DNA of 64,000 nt from positions 2,356,001 through 2,420,000 of the forward strand of contig NZ_CP102293.1 of the NCBI RefSeq assembly GCF_025152575.1, in the 5' to 3' direction. The position numbers and the translations under genes were made by a program. Numbering within the stretch: the first letter of the stretch is position 1; every line of letters begins with the position of its first letter. This stretch comes from Subdoligranulum variabile (GTDB lineage Bacteria > Bacillota > Clostridia > Oscillospirales > Ruminococcaceae). Positions 47,720 to 57,890 of the stretch are shown in pieces. The notes under the pieces were generated by a model that saw nothing but the letters and a program-made list of their open reading frames with translations, ran no database searches and had not been told where the DNA came from.

Positions 47720-49445
47720 GGAACCGCGCCTGCGCTTCACGGAGGAAGAACGGGCGGACCCGGCGCTGGAAAAGCCCATCCGCAAGGCGGAGAAGGCCGC
47801 CGTCAAAGCGGACAAGGCGCAGGCAAAAATCCCGAAAAAGCAGGTCAAACGGGCCGAGGTGGACCCCAAGACCGGCAAGGTCACGACCAAGCTGGTGCTG
47901 GAGGATAAGCCCCGGCCGCCCTCCAAACTGTCCCATACAGTGCGGGACGCGCCGGGCAACGCAGTGGCGGGCAAGCTCCACCAGGAGATCCGCAAGACCG
48001 AGGACGGTAACGTGGGCGTGGAAAGCGCCCACAAGTCTGAGGAAGCCGTAGAGACCGGCGTGCATCTGGCGAGGGAGGGCTACCGCAGCCACAAACTGAA
48101 ACCTTACCGCAAGGCCGCCCAGGCCGAGCGGAAGCTGGAAAAGGCCAACATCGAGGCGCTGTTCCAGAAGTCTGTCTATGAAAACCCTGCGGCAGCCAGC
48201 AACCCGCTGTCCCGCTGGCAGCAGAAACAGCAGATCAAGAAGCAGTACGCCGCCGCCAAACGGGCCGCACAGTCCGGCGGGAGCGCCGCCGGTGCCGCCC
48301 AAAAGACCGGCAAAGCGGCCAAGACGGTCAAGGAGAAAGCCCAGCAGGCCGGGGCCTATGTGATGCGCCATAAAAAGGGCTTTGGCATCGCCCTGGGCCT
48401 ATTTTTAATCGTCTGCTTGCTGCTCAACACCATGTCCTCCTGCTCCATGATGGCGCAGAGCATCGGTTCGATGATCTCCGGCACCACCTACCCATCGGAT
48501 GACCCGGAGCTGGTGGCGGTGGAGGCCAACTACGCCGCCAAGGAGGCCGCGCTGCAAGCCGAGATCGACAACATCGAGAGCAGCCACCCCGGCTATGACG
48601 AGTACCGCTATGACCTGGATATGATCGGCCACGACCCCCACGAGCTGGCGGCCTACCTGTCCGCTGTGCTGCAAGGCTACACGCGGGCAAGCGCCCAGGC
48701 GGAGCTGGAACGCATTTTCGCGGCCCAATACCAGCTGACGCTGACCGAGGAAGTGGAGGTGCGCTACCGCACCGAGACCCGGACAGACAGCGAGGGCAAC
48801 GAGTATGACGTGGAAGTGCCCTACAACTACTACATCTTAAATGTGACCCTCACCAGCAAGCCCATCTCCTCCGTGGCGTTGGAGCTGCTGACGCCGGATC
48901 AGCTGGAAATGTACCAGGTGTACCGGCAGACGCTGGGCAACAAGCCCCTGATCTTCGGCGGCGGGTCCGCCGACACCAGCGATTCCGAGAGTTTGGCCGG
49001 TGTGGAGTTTGTGAACGGCACCCGGCCCGGCAATCAGGAGGTGGTGGACATCGCTAAAAGCCAGGTGGGCAACGTGGGCGGCCAGCCCTATTGGAGCTGG
49101 TACGGTTTTAATTCCCGCGTGGAGTGGTGCGCCTGCTTCGTGTCCTGGTGCTACGGCCAGATGGGCCTTTCCGAGCCGCGCTTTTCGGCCTGCCAGGCCC
49201 AGGGCATCCCCTGGTTCCAGTCGCATGGACAATGGGGCGGGCGGGATTACGCCAACATCGCCCCCGGCGATGCCATCTTCTTTGACTGGGATTTGGACGG
49301 CCGGGCCGACCATGTGGGGATCGTGGTGGGCACCGACGGCAGCAAAGTCTACACTGTGGAGGGCAATTCCGGCGACGCCTGCAAGATCAAGAGCTACTCG
49401 CTGACTTATGAGTGCATCAAGGGCTACGGCCTGATGAACTGGTGA
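47712..49445 (+). CDS. CD1108-family CHAP-domain peptidoglycan hydrolase of the mating pore
   Basis: A 577-residue protein. Residues 1-225 are charged and Ala/Lys-rich (cytosolic coiled region), one membrane helix follows at about 228-245 (GFGIALGLFLIVCLLLNTM), then an outer stalk with EVEVRYRTETRTDSEGNEYDVEV, and a CHAP domain at about 445-575: IAKSQVGNVGG, WCACFVSWCYGQMG (catalytic Cys), and ADHVGIVVG (catalytic His). It locally opens the cell wall for the channel. The start is TTG at 47712, overlapping the previous stop; an in-frame ATG further upstream lies inside that gene. Confidence 0.9.
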   Translation: MIKEPRLRFTEEERADPALEKPIRKAEKAAVKADKAQAKIPKKQVKRAEVDPKTGKVTTKLVLEDKPRPPSKLSHTVRDAPGNAVAGKLHQEIRKTEDGNVGVESAHKSEEAVETGVHLAREGYRSHKLKPYRKAAQAERKLEKANIEALFQKSVYENPAAASNPLSRWQQKQQIKKQYAAAKRAAQSGGSAAGAAQKTGKAAKTVKEKAQQAGAYVMRHKKGFGIALGLFLIVCLLLNTMSSCSMMAQSIGSMISGTTYPSDDPELVAVEANYAAKEAALQAEIDNIESSHPGYDEYRYDLDMIGHDPHELAAYLSAVLQGYTRASAQAELERIFAAQYQLTLTEEVEVRYRTETRTDSEGNEYDVEVPYNYYILNVTLTSKPISSVALELLTPDQLEMYQVYRQTLGNKPLIFGGGSADTSDSESLAGVEFVNGTRPGNQEVVDIAKSQVGNVGGQPYWSWYGFNSRVEWCACFVSWCYGQMGLSEPRFSACQAQGIPWFQSHGQWGGRDYANIAPGDAIFFDWDLDGRADHVGIVVGTDGSKVYTVEGNSGDACKIKSYSLTYECIKGYGLMNW

Positions 49446-49465
49446 TTTTTGCGGAGGTATAAAAA

Positions 49466-50188
49466 CTGAATATTGTATCCTTTGGGGGCGGCACGAACAG
49501 TGCCGCTCTTTTAGTTGGGCTTCACCGGCACGGGATTCCCGTTGACCTCATCACCTTTGCGGACACCGGGGCGGAGCAGCCCCACACCTATCAGTTCCTT
49601 GAAACCATGAACCAATGGCTGCGGGAACATGGGATGCCGCCCATCACGGTGGTGGAGAAGATGGACCGCAGCGGCAACCGCCTGACTTTGGAAACCGAGT
49701 GCCTGCGTTCATGTACGCTGCCCTCCATCGCCTACGGCTTCAAGCGGTGTTCACAGAAGCACAAGATCGGACCGCAGGAGAAATTCTGCAACCATCACCC
49801 GCTGTGCCGCGCCGTGTGGCAGGCAGGTGGACGGGTCACGCGGTTTATCGGCTACGATGCCGGGGAGCGGAAACGGTATGAACATTCCAGAAAATTCAAT
49901 GAGGCGGACAAAAAATATGAGAACCGCTACCCGCTGATCGAGGATTGGCACTGGACGCGAGACGATTGTATTCGGGCGATCCAGGAGGCGGGGCTGCCTC
50001 TGCCCGGCAAATCGTCCTGCTTTTTCTGCCCCAGTATGAAGCGCAAGGAAATCGAAACCCTGAAACGGCAATACCCCGACCTGTACCGGCGGGCGCTTGC
50101 CATTGAAGAAAATGCAATGCCCCATCTCAAGACCGTCAAGGGGTTGGGGCGCAACTACGCTTGGAAAGAGCGATATGGAATGGAGTGA
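49466..50188 (+). CDS. PP-loop / PAPS-reductase-like protein with CTG start
   Basis: A 240-residue protein of the phosphoadenosine-phosphosulfate-reductase-like PP-loop family. With CTG at 49466 (GGAGGT 8 bases before) the N-terminus reads NIVSFGGGTNSAALLVGLHRHGIPVDLITFADTGAEQP, the nucleotide-binding PP-loop (SxGGxxSxA) and its partner TFADTG; starting at the first ATG (49607) would remove both. The C-terminal half has GKSSCFFCPSMKR, Cys-rich and typical of the phage/ICE branch. This branch is related to DndC-type and phage proteins that may act in DNA or tRNA modification; the reaction here is unknown. AT-richer codon use than its neighbours suggests a separate origin. Confidence 0.85.
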   Translation: MNIVSFGGGTNSAALLVGLHRHGIPVDLITFADTGAEQPHTYQFLETMNQWLREHGMPPITVVEKMDRSGNRLTLETECLRSCTLPSIAYGFKRCSQKHKIGPQEKFCNHHPLCRAVWQAGGRVTRFIGYDAGERKRYEHSRKFNEADKKYENRYPLIEDWHWTRDDCIRAIQEAGLPLPGKSSCFFCPSMKRKEIETLKRQYPDLYRRALAIEENAMPHLKTVKGLGRNYAWKERYGME

Positions 50189-50194
50189 TTGACT

Positions 50195-50449
50195 ATGGCT
50201 AAGAACAAAATCGAGCGCATCGACCAGGAGATCGCCAAAACTCGCGAGAAGATCGCGGAACAGCAGGAAAAGCTGAAGGCCCTGGAAGCGCAGAAAACCG
50301 AGGCGGAGAACCTGGAAATCGTTCAGATGGTGCGCGCTGTGCGCATGACCCCGGCCCAGCTGAACGCCCTGCTGTCGGGCGGCATGGTGCCCGGCCAGGC
50401 GGCGCTTCCCGCCGATCCCGAACAGGAGGACATGACCCATGAAGAATAA
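50195..50449 (+). CDS. DUF4315 family protein
   Basis: An 84-residue protein with an N-terminal coiled coil ([45 protein letters not shown]) followed by [14 protein letters not shown], the DUF4315 pattern found in nearly all ICEs of this family. Function unknown. Its end overlaps the DUF4366 gene start by 11 bases. Confidence 0.88.
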   Translation: MAKNKIERIDQEIAKTREKIAEQQEKLKALEAQKTEAENLEIVQMVRAVRMTPAQLNALLSGGMVPGQAALPADPEQEDMTHEE

Positions 50450-51221
50450 GAAGATTTTCAGAACCTTTGCCGCCCTTTGCATCTGCCTGATGCTGATGGG
50501 CGGTTTCTCTGTGACTGCCTTTGCCCAGGGCGCTGACCCTGCGCCCACGGCCACACCGGCTGCGGACGCCACCAACGACAGCAATGTGGTGGTGGAAGAA
50601 ACCGAGGATACCCCGCCGCTGACCCCGGAAGGCAACGCCGCCCTGGTGGATGACTACGGCGGCAACAAGCAGCTCATCACCGTCACCACCAAGGCGGGCA
50701 ACTACTTCTATATCCTCATCGACCGTGCCAACGAGGACAAGGAAACCGCCGTCCACTTCTTAAACCAGGTGGACGAGGCCGACCTGATGGCGCTGATGGA
50801 GGACGAAGAGACTACACAGGAAGCCCCTGCCGTCTGCAACTGCACGGAAAAATGCGCCGCCGGTGCGGTGGACACGGCCTGCCCGGTGTGCGCCGTGAAT
50901 ATGGCAGAGTGTACGGGCCAGGAGCCGGAACCCACCCCTGACCCGGAAACAGAGCCGGAGCCGGAACAGGAACCGGCAGGGCTGAACCCGGCGATGCTGC
51001 TGGTGGTGCTGGCTGTGCTGGGCGGCATCGGTGCGCTGGTCTACTTCAAATTCATCAAGCAGAAGCCCAAGACCAAGGGCAGCGACAACCTGGATGATTA
51101 CGACTACGGCGAGGACGATACCGAACAGGAGGACGAGGACCTCTGGGAGGCCAAGGAATCCGACGAGCCGGAGGACGTTGACGGGGGCGGCGATGAGGAA
51201 AGCGAGACCCCGGCCAAATGA
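50439..51221 (+). CDS. DUF4366 (CD1107-family) surface protein
   Basis: A 260-residue exported protein. A signal peptide ([29 protein letters not shown]) leads to an outer domain with [52 protein letters not shown], a cysteine cluster ([10 protein letters not shown]...CPVC) and a Pro/Glu repeat region. A C-terminal membrane helix ([25 protein letters not shown]) and acidic cytosolic tail follow. It is a conserved ICE surface component; adhesion or channel assembly are guesses. Overlapping starts and stops join it to both neighbours. Confidence 0.88.
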   Translation: MKNKKIFRTFAALCICLMLMGGFSVTAFAQGADPAPTATPAADATNDSNVVVEETEDTPPLTPEGNAALVDDYGGNKQLITVTTKAGNYFYILIDRANEDKETAVHFLNQVDEADLMALMEDEETTQEAPAVCNCTEKCAAGAVDTACPVCAVNMAECTGQEPEPTPDPETEPEPEQEPAGLNPAMLLVVLAVLGGIGALVYFKFIKQKPKTKGSDNLDDYDYGEDDTEQEDEDLWEAKESDEPEDVDGGGDEESETPAK

Positions 51222-51418
51222 CCCGATTTACCGACAACCCCTATGAACCCATGATGACGCGCAGGCCGGAGGGCGGGAAGGCAGCTTCCCGTCCTCCCTC
51301 TTTATCTCCCGGCCACCCCTGTTATGGCTGCGGAAACTACCGCCCCGGCCAGCCTTGCGTGGGTTTCTGCCACAAAGAGCTGACCGCGTGGCTGCGTGAA
51401 AGGAAAAAAGCAAAATGA
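51218..51418 (+). CDS. small cysteine-rich ICE protein
   Basis: A 66-residue protein ([17 protein letters not shown] ... [34 protein letters not shown]). The spacing C-x2-C...C-x3-C suggests a small zinc-binding knuckle. It overlaps the DUF4366 stop and the next start, which supports translation. No named family recognised. Confidence 0.7.
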   Translation: MTRFTDNPYEPMMTRRPEGGKAASRPPSLSPGHPCYGCGNYRPGQPCVGFCHKELTAWLRERKKAK

Positions 51419-52081
51419 ACCCTTTTATTCAATTTCTCATTGTGTTCGACCTGATCTGCTTCGGCGTCTACTTTGGCGGCGACATCGTTTGCACGGCGCT
51501 TGCCAAGGTACGCAAAAAACCGGGCCAGAAAGACCCCTATGAATTTGAAGTGGAGGACGAACCCGCTGAACCGCCTCTGTCCATTGACGCCATCCGCCAC
51601 TTGTTCCGCGGCGAGGTCCACGATTTTGTCCGAAACAAACTTCTGCCCTGCGGGCAGGAGACGCTTTCCACCTTGACCGAGCCGGAGCAGACGGCGGCGC
51701 GGTTCCTGTTCTGCGCCCTGATCGGCTATCTCAAAGAGGAAGCCCCGATGGATGAGCAGAGCTTCCCGATGGTGATGGAGATGCTGAACTACGCCGAGGG
51801 TGCGAAAGAGGACGGCGACAAGGACGTGATCGACATTCTGATGGAGGAAACCGCCGCCCGGACCCGCCAGCGCGAGGAATATTTCAGCGATTACCGCCGC
51901 TACCAGCTCATGCAGGTAGATAAGGAGCGGGTGCTGCTGGCCTGCCGGGTCATCATCAACGACCTGCTGGGAAAGCTGTACCGCTATGATTACAACGTCG
52001 GTTATGACTGCCTTCTGGACGATGGCAACAGCGTTTCCAGAAAACTGAAAAAATCCAACGAAGAAATGGAGGTTGAGGAAG

Positions 52082-52101
<20 letters not shown>
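51415..52101 (+). CDS. protein with a VirD4 all-alpha-domain-like region
   Basis: A 228-residue protein with one N-terminal membrane helix (FIQFLIVFDLICFGVYFGGDI). Residues about 95-145 (ARFLFCALIGYLKEEAPMDEQSFPMVMEMLNYAEG) closely resemble the VirD4 segment near its residues 265-310 (CALIGYIHYEAPVEEQNFSTLIEMINSME). That part of a coupling protein is the all-alpha domain that contacts relaxosome and substrates. No ATPase motif is present. It could be an accessory or decoy of the coupling protein. ATGA overlaps on its 5' side; the topoisomerase start lies inside its 3' end. Confidence 0.75.
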
Positions 52102-54180
<2,079 letters not shown>

Positions 54181-54184
<4 letters not shown>

Positions 54185-54462
54185 AACTGAGTTTGTATGA
54201 ACAGGAAACGATTATCCTCTATAACCAGGCCGAGGCCACCGCCGAGGTCTATTCCCACGACCCGCGCCTGCTGGAAAAGCTGCGGCGGCTGGCGGAGAAA
54301 TACCCGGACCAGATCGTGAAAAAGGACCGCCAGACCTTCGTGGTGCCCAAACGCTGCGTGTCGGTGCGGGAGCCGTACAGCGCCGAGCGCCGCAAGGCCG
54401 CCAGCGAACGGGCCAAGGCTGCCGGGTACAGGCCGCCCATCCCCAAAGCGGGCGGTAAGTGA
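54181..54462 (+). CDS. small conserved ICE protein (downstream of topB)
   Basis: A 93-residue basic protein (MKLSLYEQETIILYNQAEATAEVYSHDPRLLEKLRRLAEKYPDQI ... RKAASERAKAAGYRPPIP). The form YNQAEATAEVYSHDPRLLEKL and the KKDRQTFVVPKRCVSVREPY strand occur widely in this ICE family as an unnamed small protein. ATGA overlap with topB. The basic C-terminus could bind DNA. Confidence 0.78.
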
Positions 54463-54464
54463 GC

Positions 54465-57400
54465 ATGGGCGAGAGCGTATTTGAAGTCGTAAAACAGTCC
54501 GTCACCGTCCGGGAAGCGGCGGAGCTTTACGGCATCGCGGTGGGGCGCAGCGGCATGGCCTGTTGCCCCTTCCACGATGACCGCCACCCCAGCATGAAGG
54601 TGGACGCCCGTTTCCACTGTTTTGGCTGCGGCGCAGACGGCGACGTGATCGACTTCACCGCCCGGCTCTATGACCTGTCCCCCAAGGAGGCCGCCGAAAA
54701 GCTGGCCCAGGATTTTGGCCTTTCCTATGACAACAAGGCCCCGCCCCGGCGAAGCTATGTCCGGCAAAAATCCGAGGCGCAGGTACGGAAAGAAAAACGG
54801 GAACACGGCTGGCGCGTCCTGACGGACTACTACCACCTGCTCCGAAAATGGGAGGCCGACTATTCCCCCAAGATGCCGGACGAGGACCCGCACCCGCGCT
54901 TTTTGGAGGCCATCCAGAAAAAAGACTACATGGGCTATCTGCTGGACACCTTTCTCGACAGCAGCACCGAGGAACAGGACCAGTGGATCGCAGAACACAC
55001 CGCTGAAATTTCGGCCATAGAAGGGAGAGTGAACATCATGGCTGACAAACCCACCAACCGGGAACGGTTGCAGCAAATCACGGCGGGCATCGAGCAGGGT
55101 ATCAAGGAACTGTTCGAGAGCGAAAAGTATATGCGCTACCTGTCCGTGATGTCCCGGTTCCACCGCTACTCCGTCAACAACACCATGCTCATCTATATGC
55201 AGAAGCCGGACGCCACGCTGGTGGCCGGGTACAACAAGTGGAAAAATCAGTTTGAGCGTCATGTGAAGCGCGGCGAACACGGCATTACCATCATTGCGCC
55301 CACGCCATTCAAGAAAAAGATTGAGGAACAGAAGCTGGACCCGGACACCAAGGCCCCCATCCTGGACGCAGAGGGCAAGGCGGTCATGGAGGAACGGGAA
55401 GTTGAGATCCCCATGTTCCGCCCGGTGAAGGTGTTCGATGTAAGCCAGACGGACGGCAAACCCCTGCCGGAGCTGGCGTCCACCCTGTCCGGGAACGTCC
55501 AGAACTACGAGGCTTTCATGGAGGCGCTGCGCCGGTCCGCGCCGGTGCCGCTCTCTGTGGAGCCGATGGCAGCCAACATGGACGGATATTTCTCGCCGGA
55601 CCGGCAGCGCATCGCCATCCGTGCTGGCATGAGCGAGGTACAGACCGTTTCCGCCGCCGTCCATGAGATCGCCCACAGCAAGCTGCACAACTACGCTAAG
55701 GCTCAGGAGGAAGCGGTCAGGGCCGGTGACAAGGAGCCGCCCAAGAAGAAAGACCGCAATACCGAGGAGGTGGAAGCCGAGAGCATTTCCTACGCGGTTT
55801 GCCAGTATTACGGTATCCAGACCGGCGAGAACAGCTTCGGCTACATCGCCAACTGGAGCCAGGGTAAGGAGCTGCCGGAGCTGCGGGCCAGTTTGGAAAC
55901 TATCAATAAGACCGCCGGTGAGCTGATTAACGACATCGACCGGCACTATAAGGTTATCTGCAAGGAGCGCGGTATTGACCTGACTGCTGCCCCGGAACCG
56001 CAGCTGGACCCTATCGAGCAGCTGGCAGCCGACATCGACCAGTTTTCTTTTGACTACGATACCTATGAATATCGGGATCAGGTGGATAATCGTGAGGATG
56101 CGCTGCGGGAACTGACCGCTACGCTCCGCAGCGGGGATGCCAGCGGTGTTCGGGACTGGCTCCAGGAATTTGCCGATGAAAATGAACCTGGAGAAGCGGT
56201 CACAAAAGCTGCCGAGCTGTTGGATCGTCTGGACCAGCTGGTGCCGGAACCTGACCCCAACCTTGTGAAAATGGCGGATGAAGCGAGGGCGATGGGCGTA
56301 GATACTGCGTGGAACTCTGATAAGGAATTCCCGGTATCCTTCGATACTGAAAGGACCCAGCCCAGCGCCGAAGCCCAGGAGGCCCTGTTGCTGGTTGATG
56401 ATGCCACTTATCTTCATGTTCAGTCCTGCGACACCGGCTGGGACTACACGCTCTACGATGCAGCGACCATGAAGCAGCTGGACGGCGGCCAGCTGGATGC
56501 GCCGGAGCTGTCGCTGTCCACCGCTGCGCTGAAAATCTGTGAGATGCGCGGCATGGGCGGCCAGTCCATTCGCTATGCACCGCTGTCCATGATCGAGACC
56601 TTGCAGGAGGCGGCAATCCAACAGATGCAGGCAGCGGCTCAAGCCGCTGTGCCGGAAGTCACCCAGCTGCCGGATGCCCCGGAGCAGGCGCTGGACGAAT
56701 ACCCCATGCCGGACCCGGCGCTGACCCAAGACGATTTGGAAAAGTGCGGCTACCTGGACAGCGACCTTCTGCCCCTTTCCAAAGAGCGGGCCTACGAGCT
56801 GATGGCGCAGGACCTGACTGTGTACATGGTCCAGCAGGGAGAGAATCCGGCGATGGCCTTTGATACCGCCGACCTGGACGCCCACGATGGCATTTTTGCC
56901 GTCACCCGTGAGGAATGGGAGGATAGTCCCTCCTTTGATGCTCAGGTCATGGACCGCATGGACCACCAGCAGGAACGGGAGCAGGCGTTTCTCAACCACA
57001 AGGGCGATTGCTATGCCATCTATCAGGTAAAGCACACCGATGAACTGAGGGACATTCGCTATGAAGGGCTGGAATGGGTCAAGTCCATCGGGCGGACTGT
57101 GCAGCGCGATAACTACGATCTGGTCTATACTGCGCCGCTCACACCCGGCGACCTGAAAGGCAGCGTGCTGGATAATCTTGAATACCGCTTCAACAACGAA
57201 CACCCTGCCGACTACCGCCACCCGTCTATGAGCGTCAGTGACATCGTTGCCATCAAGCAGGACGGCAAGGTATCCTGTCATTACTGCGACAGTTTTGGCT
57301 TTCAGCAAATCCCCGGCTTCCTGCCGGACAATCCGCTGAAAAGTGCGGAGATGACGGTGGAGGACGACTACGGCATGATCGACGGCGTTATCAACAACGG

Positions 57401-57596
57401 CACCAAGGAGCCGACGGTGGCCCAGCTGGAACAGCAGGCCCGCAGCGGCCAGCCCATCTCTCTCATGGATTTGGCGGCCGCCGCCCACCGGGAAGATCGG
57501 GACAAGAAGAAGTCCGTCATGGATCAGCTGAAAAGTCAGCCTAAATCCGAACACAAAAAGACAGCGCCCAAAAAGAGCGCGGAAAGGGAGATCTGA
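54465..57596 (+). CDS. CHC2 zinc-finger - ArdC-like metallopeptidase - YodL/DUF4316 fusion
   Basis: A 1043-residue protein. Residues about 30-85 are a DnaG-type CHC2 zinc finger (CCPFHDDRHPS...FHCFGCGADGDVIDF). Residues about 192-480 are ArdC-like: the N-terminal DNA-binding part (YLSVMSRFHRYSVNNTMLIYMQKPDATLVAGYNKW) and an HExxH metallopeptidase motif (VHEIAHSKLH near 399). Then variable linkers, and at about 770-1000 the YodL and DUF4316 regions (DLTVYMVQQGENPAMAF, YAIYQVKHTDELRDIRYEGLEWV). In related ICEs CHC2 and ArdC-YodL parts are usually separate genes. An internal ATG at 55038 with GGGAG before it might still start the second part alone. ArdC proteins are known for antirestriction. 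Confidence 0.88.
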   Translation: MGESVFEVVKQSVTVREAAELYGIAVGRSGMACCPFHDDRHPSMKVDARFHCFGCGADGDVIDFTARLYDLSPKEAAEKLAQDFGLSYDNKAPPRRSYVRQKSEAQVRKEKREHGWRVLTDYYHLLRKWEADYSPKMPDEDPHPRFLEAIQKKDYMGYLLDTFLDSSTEEQDQWIAEHTAEISAIEGRVNIMADKPTNRERLQQITAGIEQGIKELFESEKYMRYLSVMSRFHRYSVNNTMLIYMQKPDATLVAGYNKWKNQFERHVKRGEHGITIIAPTPFKKKIEEQKLDPDTKAPILDAEGKAVMEEREVEIPMFRPVKVFDVSQTDGKPLPELASTLSGNVQNYEAFMEALRRSAPVPLSVEPMAANMDGYFSPDRQRIAIRAGMSEVQTVSAAVHEIAHSKLHNYAKAQEEAVRAGDKEPPKKKDRNTEEVEAESISYAVCQYYGIQTGENSFGYIANWSQGKELPELRASLETINKTAGELINDIDRHYKVICKERGIDLTAAPEPQLDPIEQLAADIDQFSFDYDTYEYRDQVDNREDALRELTATLRSGDASGVRDWLQEFADENEPGEAVTKAAELLDRLDQLVPEPDPNLVKMADEARAMGVDTAWNSDKEFPVSFDTERTQPSAEAQEALLLVDDATYLHVQSCDTGWDYTLYDAATMKQLDGGQLDAPELSLSTAALKICEMRGMGGQSIRYAPLSMIETLQEAAIQQMQAAAQAAVPEVTQLPDAPEQALDEYPMPDPALTQDDLEKCGYLDSDLLPLSKERAYELMAQDLTVYMVQQGENPAMAFDTADLDAHDGIFAVTREEWEDSPSFDAQVMDRMDHQQEREQAFLNHKGDCYAIYQVKHTDELRDIRYEGLEWVKSIGRTVQRDNYDLVYTAPLTPGDLKGSVLDNLEYRFNNEHPADYRHPSMSVSDIVAIKQDGKVSCHYCDSFGFQQIPGFLPDNPLKSAEMTVEDDYGMIDGVINNGTKEPTVAQLEQQARSGQPISLMDLAAAAHREDRDKKKSVMDQLKSQPKSEHKKTAPKKSAEREI

Positions 57597-57597
57597 T

Positions 57598-57813
57598 ATG
57601 AACGCTATGACCTTTGAGGAAACCAATTTGCTGTGTATCTACAACCCCGGCAGTCGCCTGGGAGCCATCGAGGCGTTGTCCGAGATGCGTGGCCATCTGG
57701 AGCCGGACGAGACCGAACTGCTGGCCCTGACCGACAGCACCCTCGCCAAGCTGCGTGCCATGACTGACGTCGAGTTTGACGAGCTGGAACTGTACCCGGA
57801 TTTTGACGAGTAA
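57598..57813 (+). CDS. transposon-transfer-assisting (TTRAP) family protein
   Basis: A 71-residue acidic protein of the TTRAP family: MTFEETNLLCIYNPGSRLGAIEALSEMRGHLEPDETELLALTDSTLAKLRAMTDVEFDELELYPDFDE. The ETNLLCIY..GSR start and MTDxEFxxLELYP end are diagnostic. Known only as a conserved transfer-associated ICE protein. It follows the fusion gene directly and is followed by a terminator-like hairpin. Confidence 0.88.
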   Translation: MNAMTFEETNLLCIYNPGSRLGAIEALSEMRGHLEPDETELLALTDSTLAKLRAMTDVEFDELELYPDFDE

Positions 57814-57832
57814 CACCCTGTTTTGACCAGCC

Positions 57833-57858
57833 GGGGCGGCCACCGTGCCGCCCCTTTT
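57833..57858 (+). terminator. terminator-like hairpin before the methylase-helicase gene
   Basis: ggggcggc (57833-57840) with gccgcccc (57847-57854), loop caccgt, followed by TTTT. It lies in the ICE operon 33 bases before the next start; the neighbouring genes are all transcribed rightward. Confidence 0.75.
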
Positions 57859-57890
57859 CGATTCCTGAATGGAAGGGAGGACAGATAACC

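Noticed and set aside
54249..57626. A 1125-codon minus-strand frame opposite the CHC2-ArdC-YodL gene
   Set aside because: Antisense shadow in high-GC DNA; all ICE genes here run rightward and the plus-strand domains are clear.
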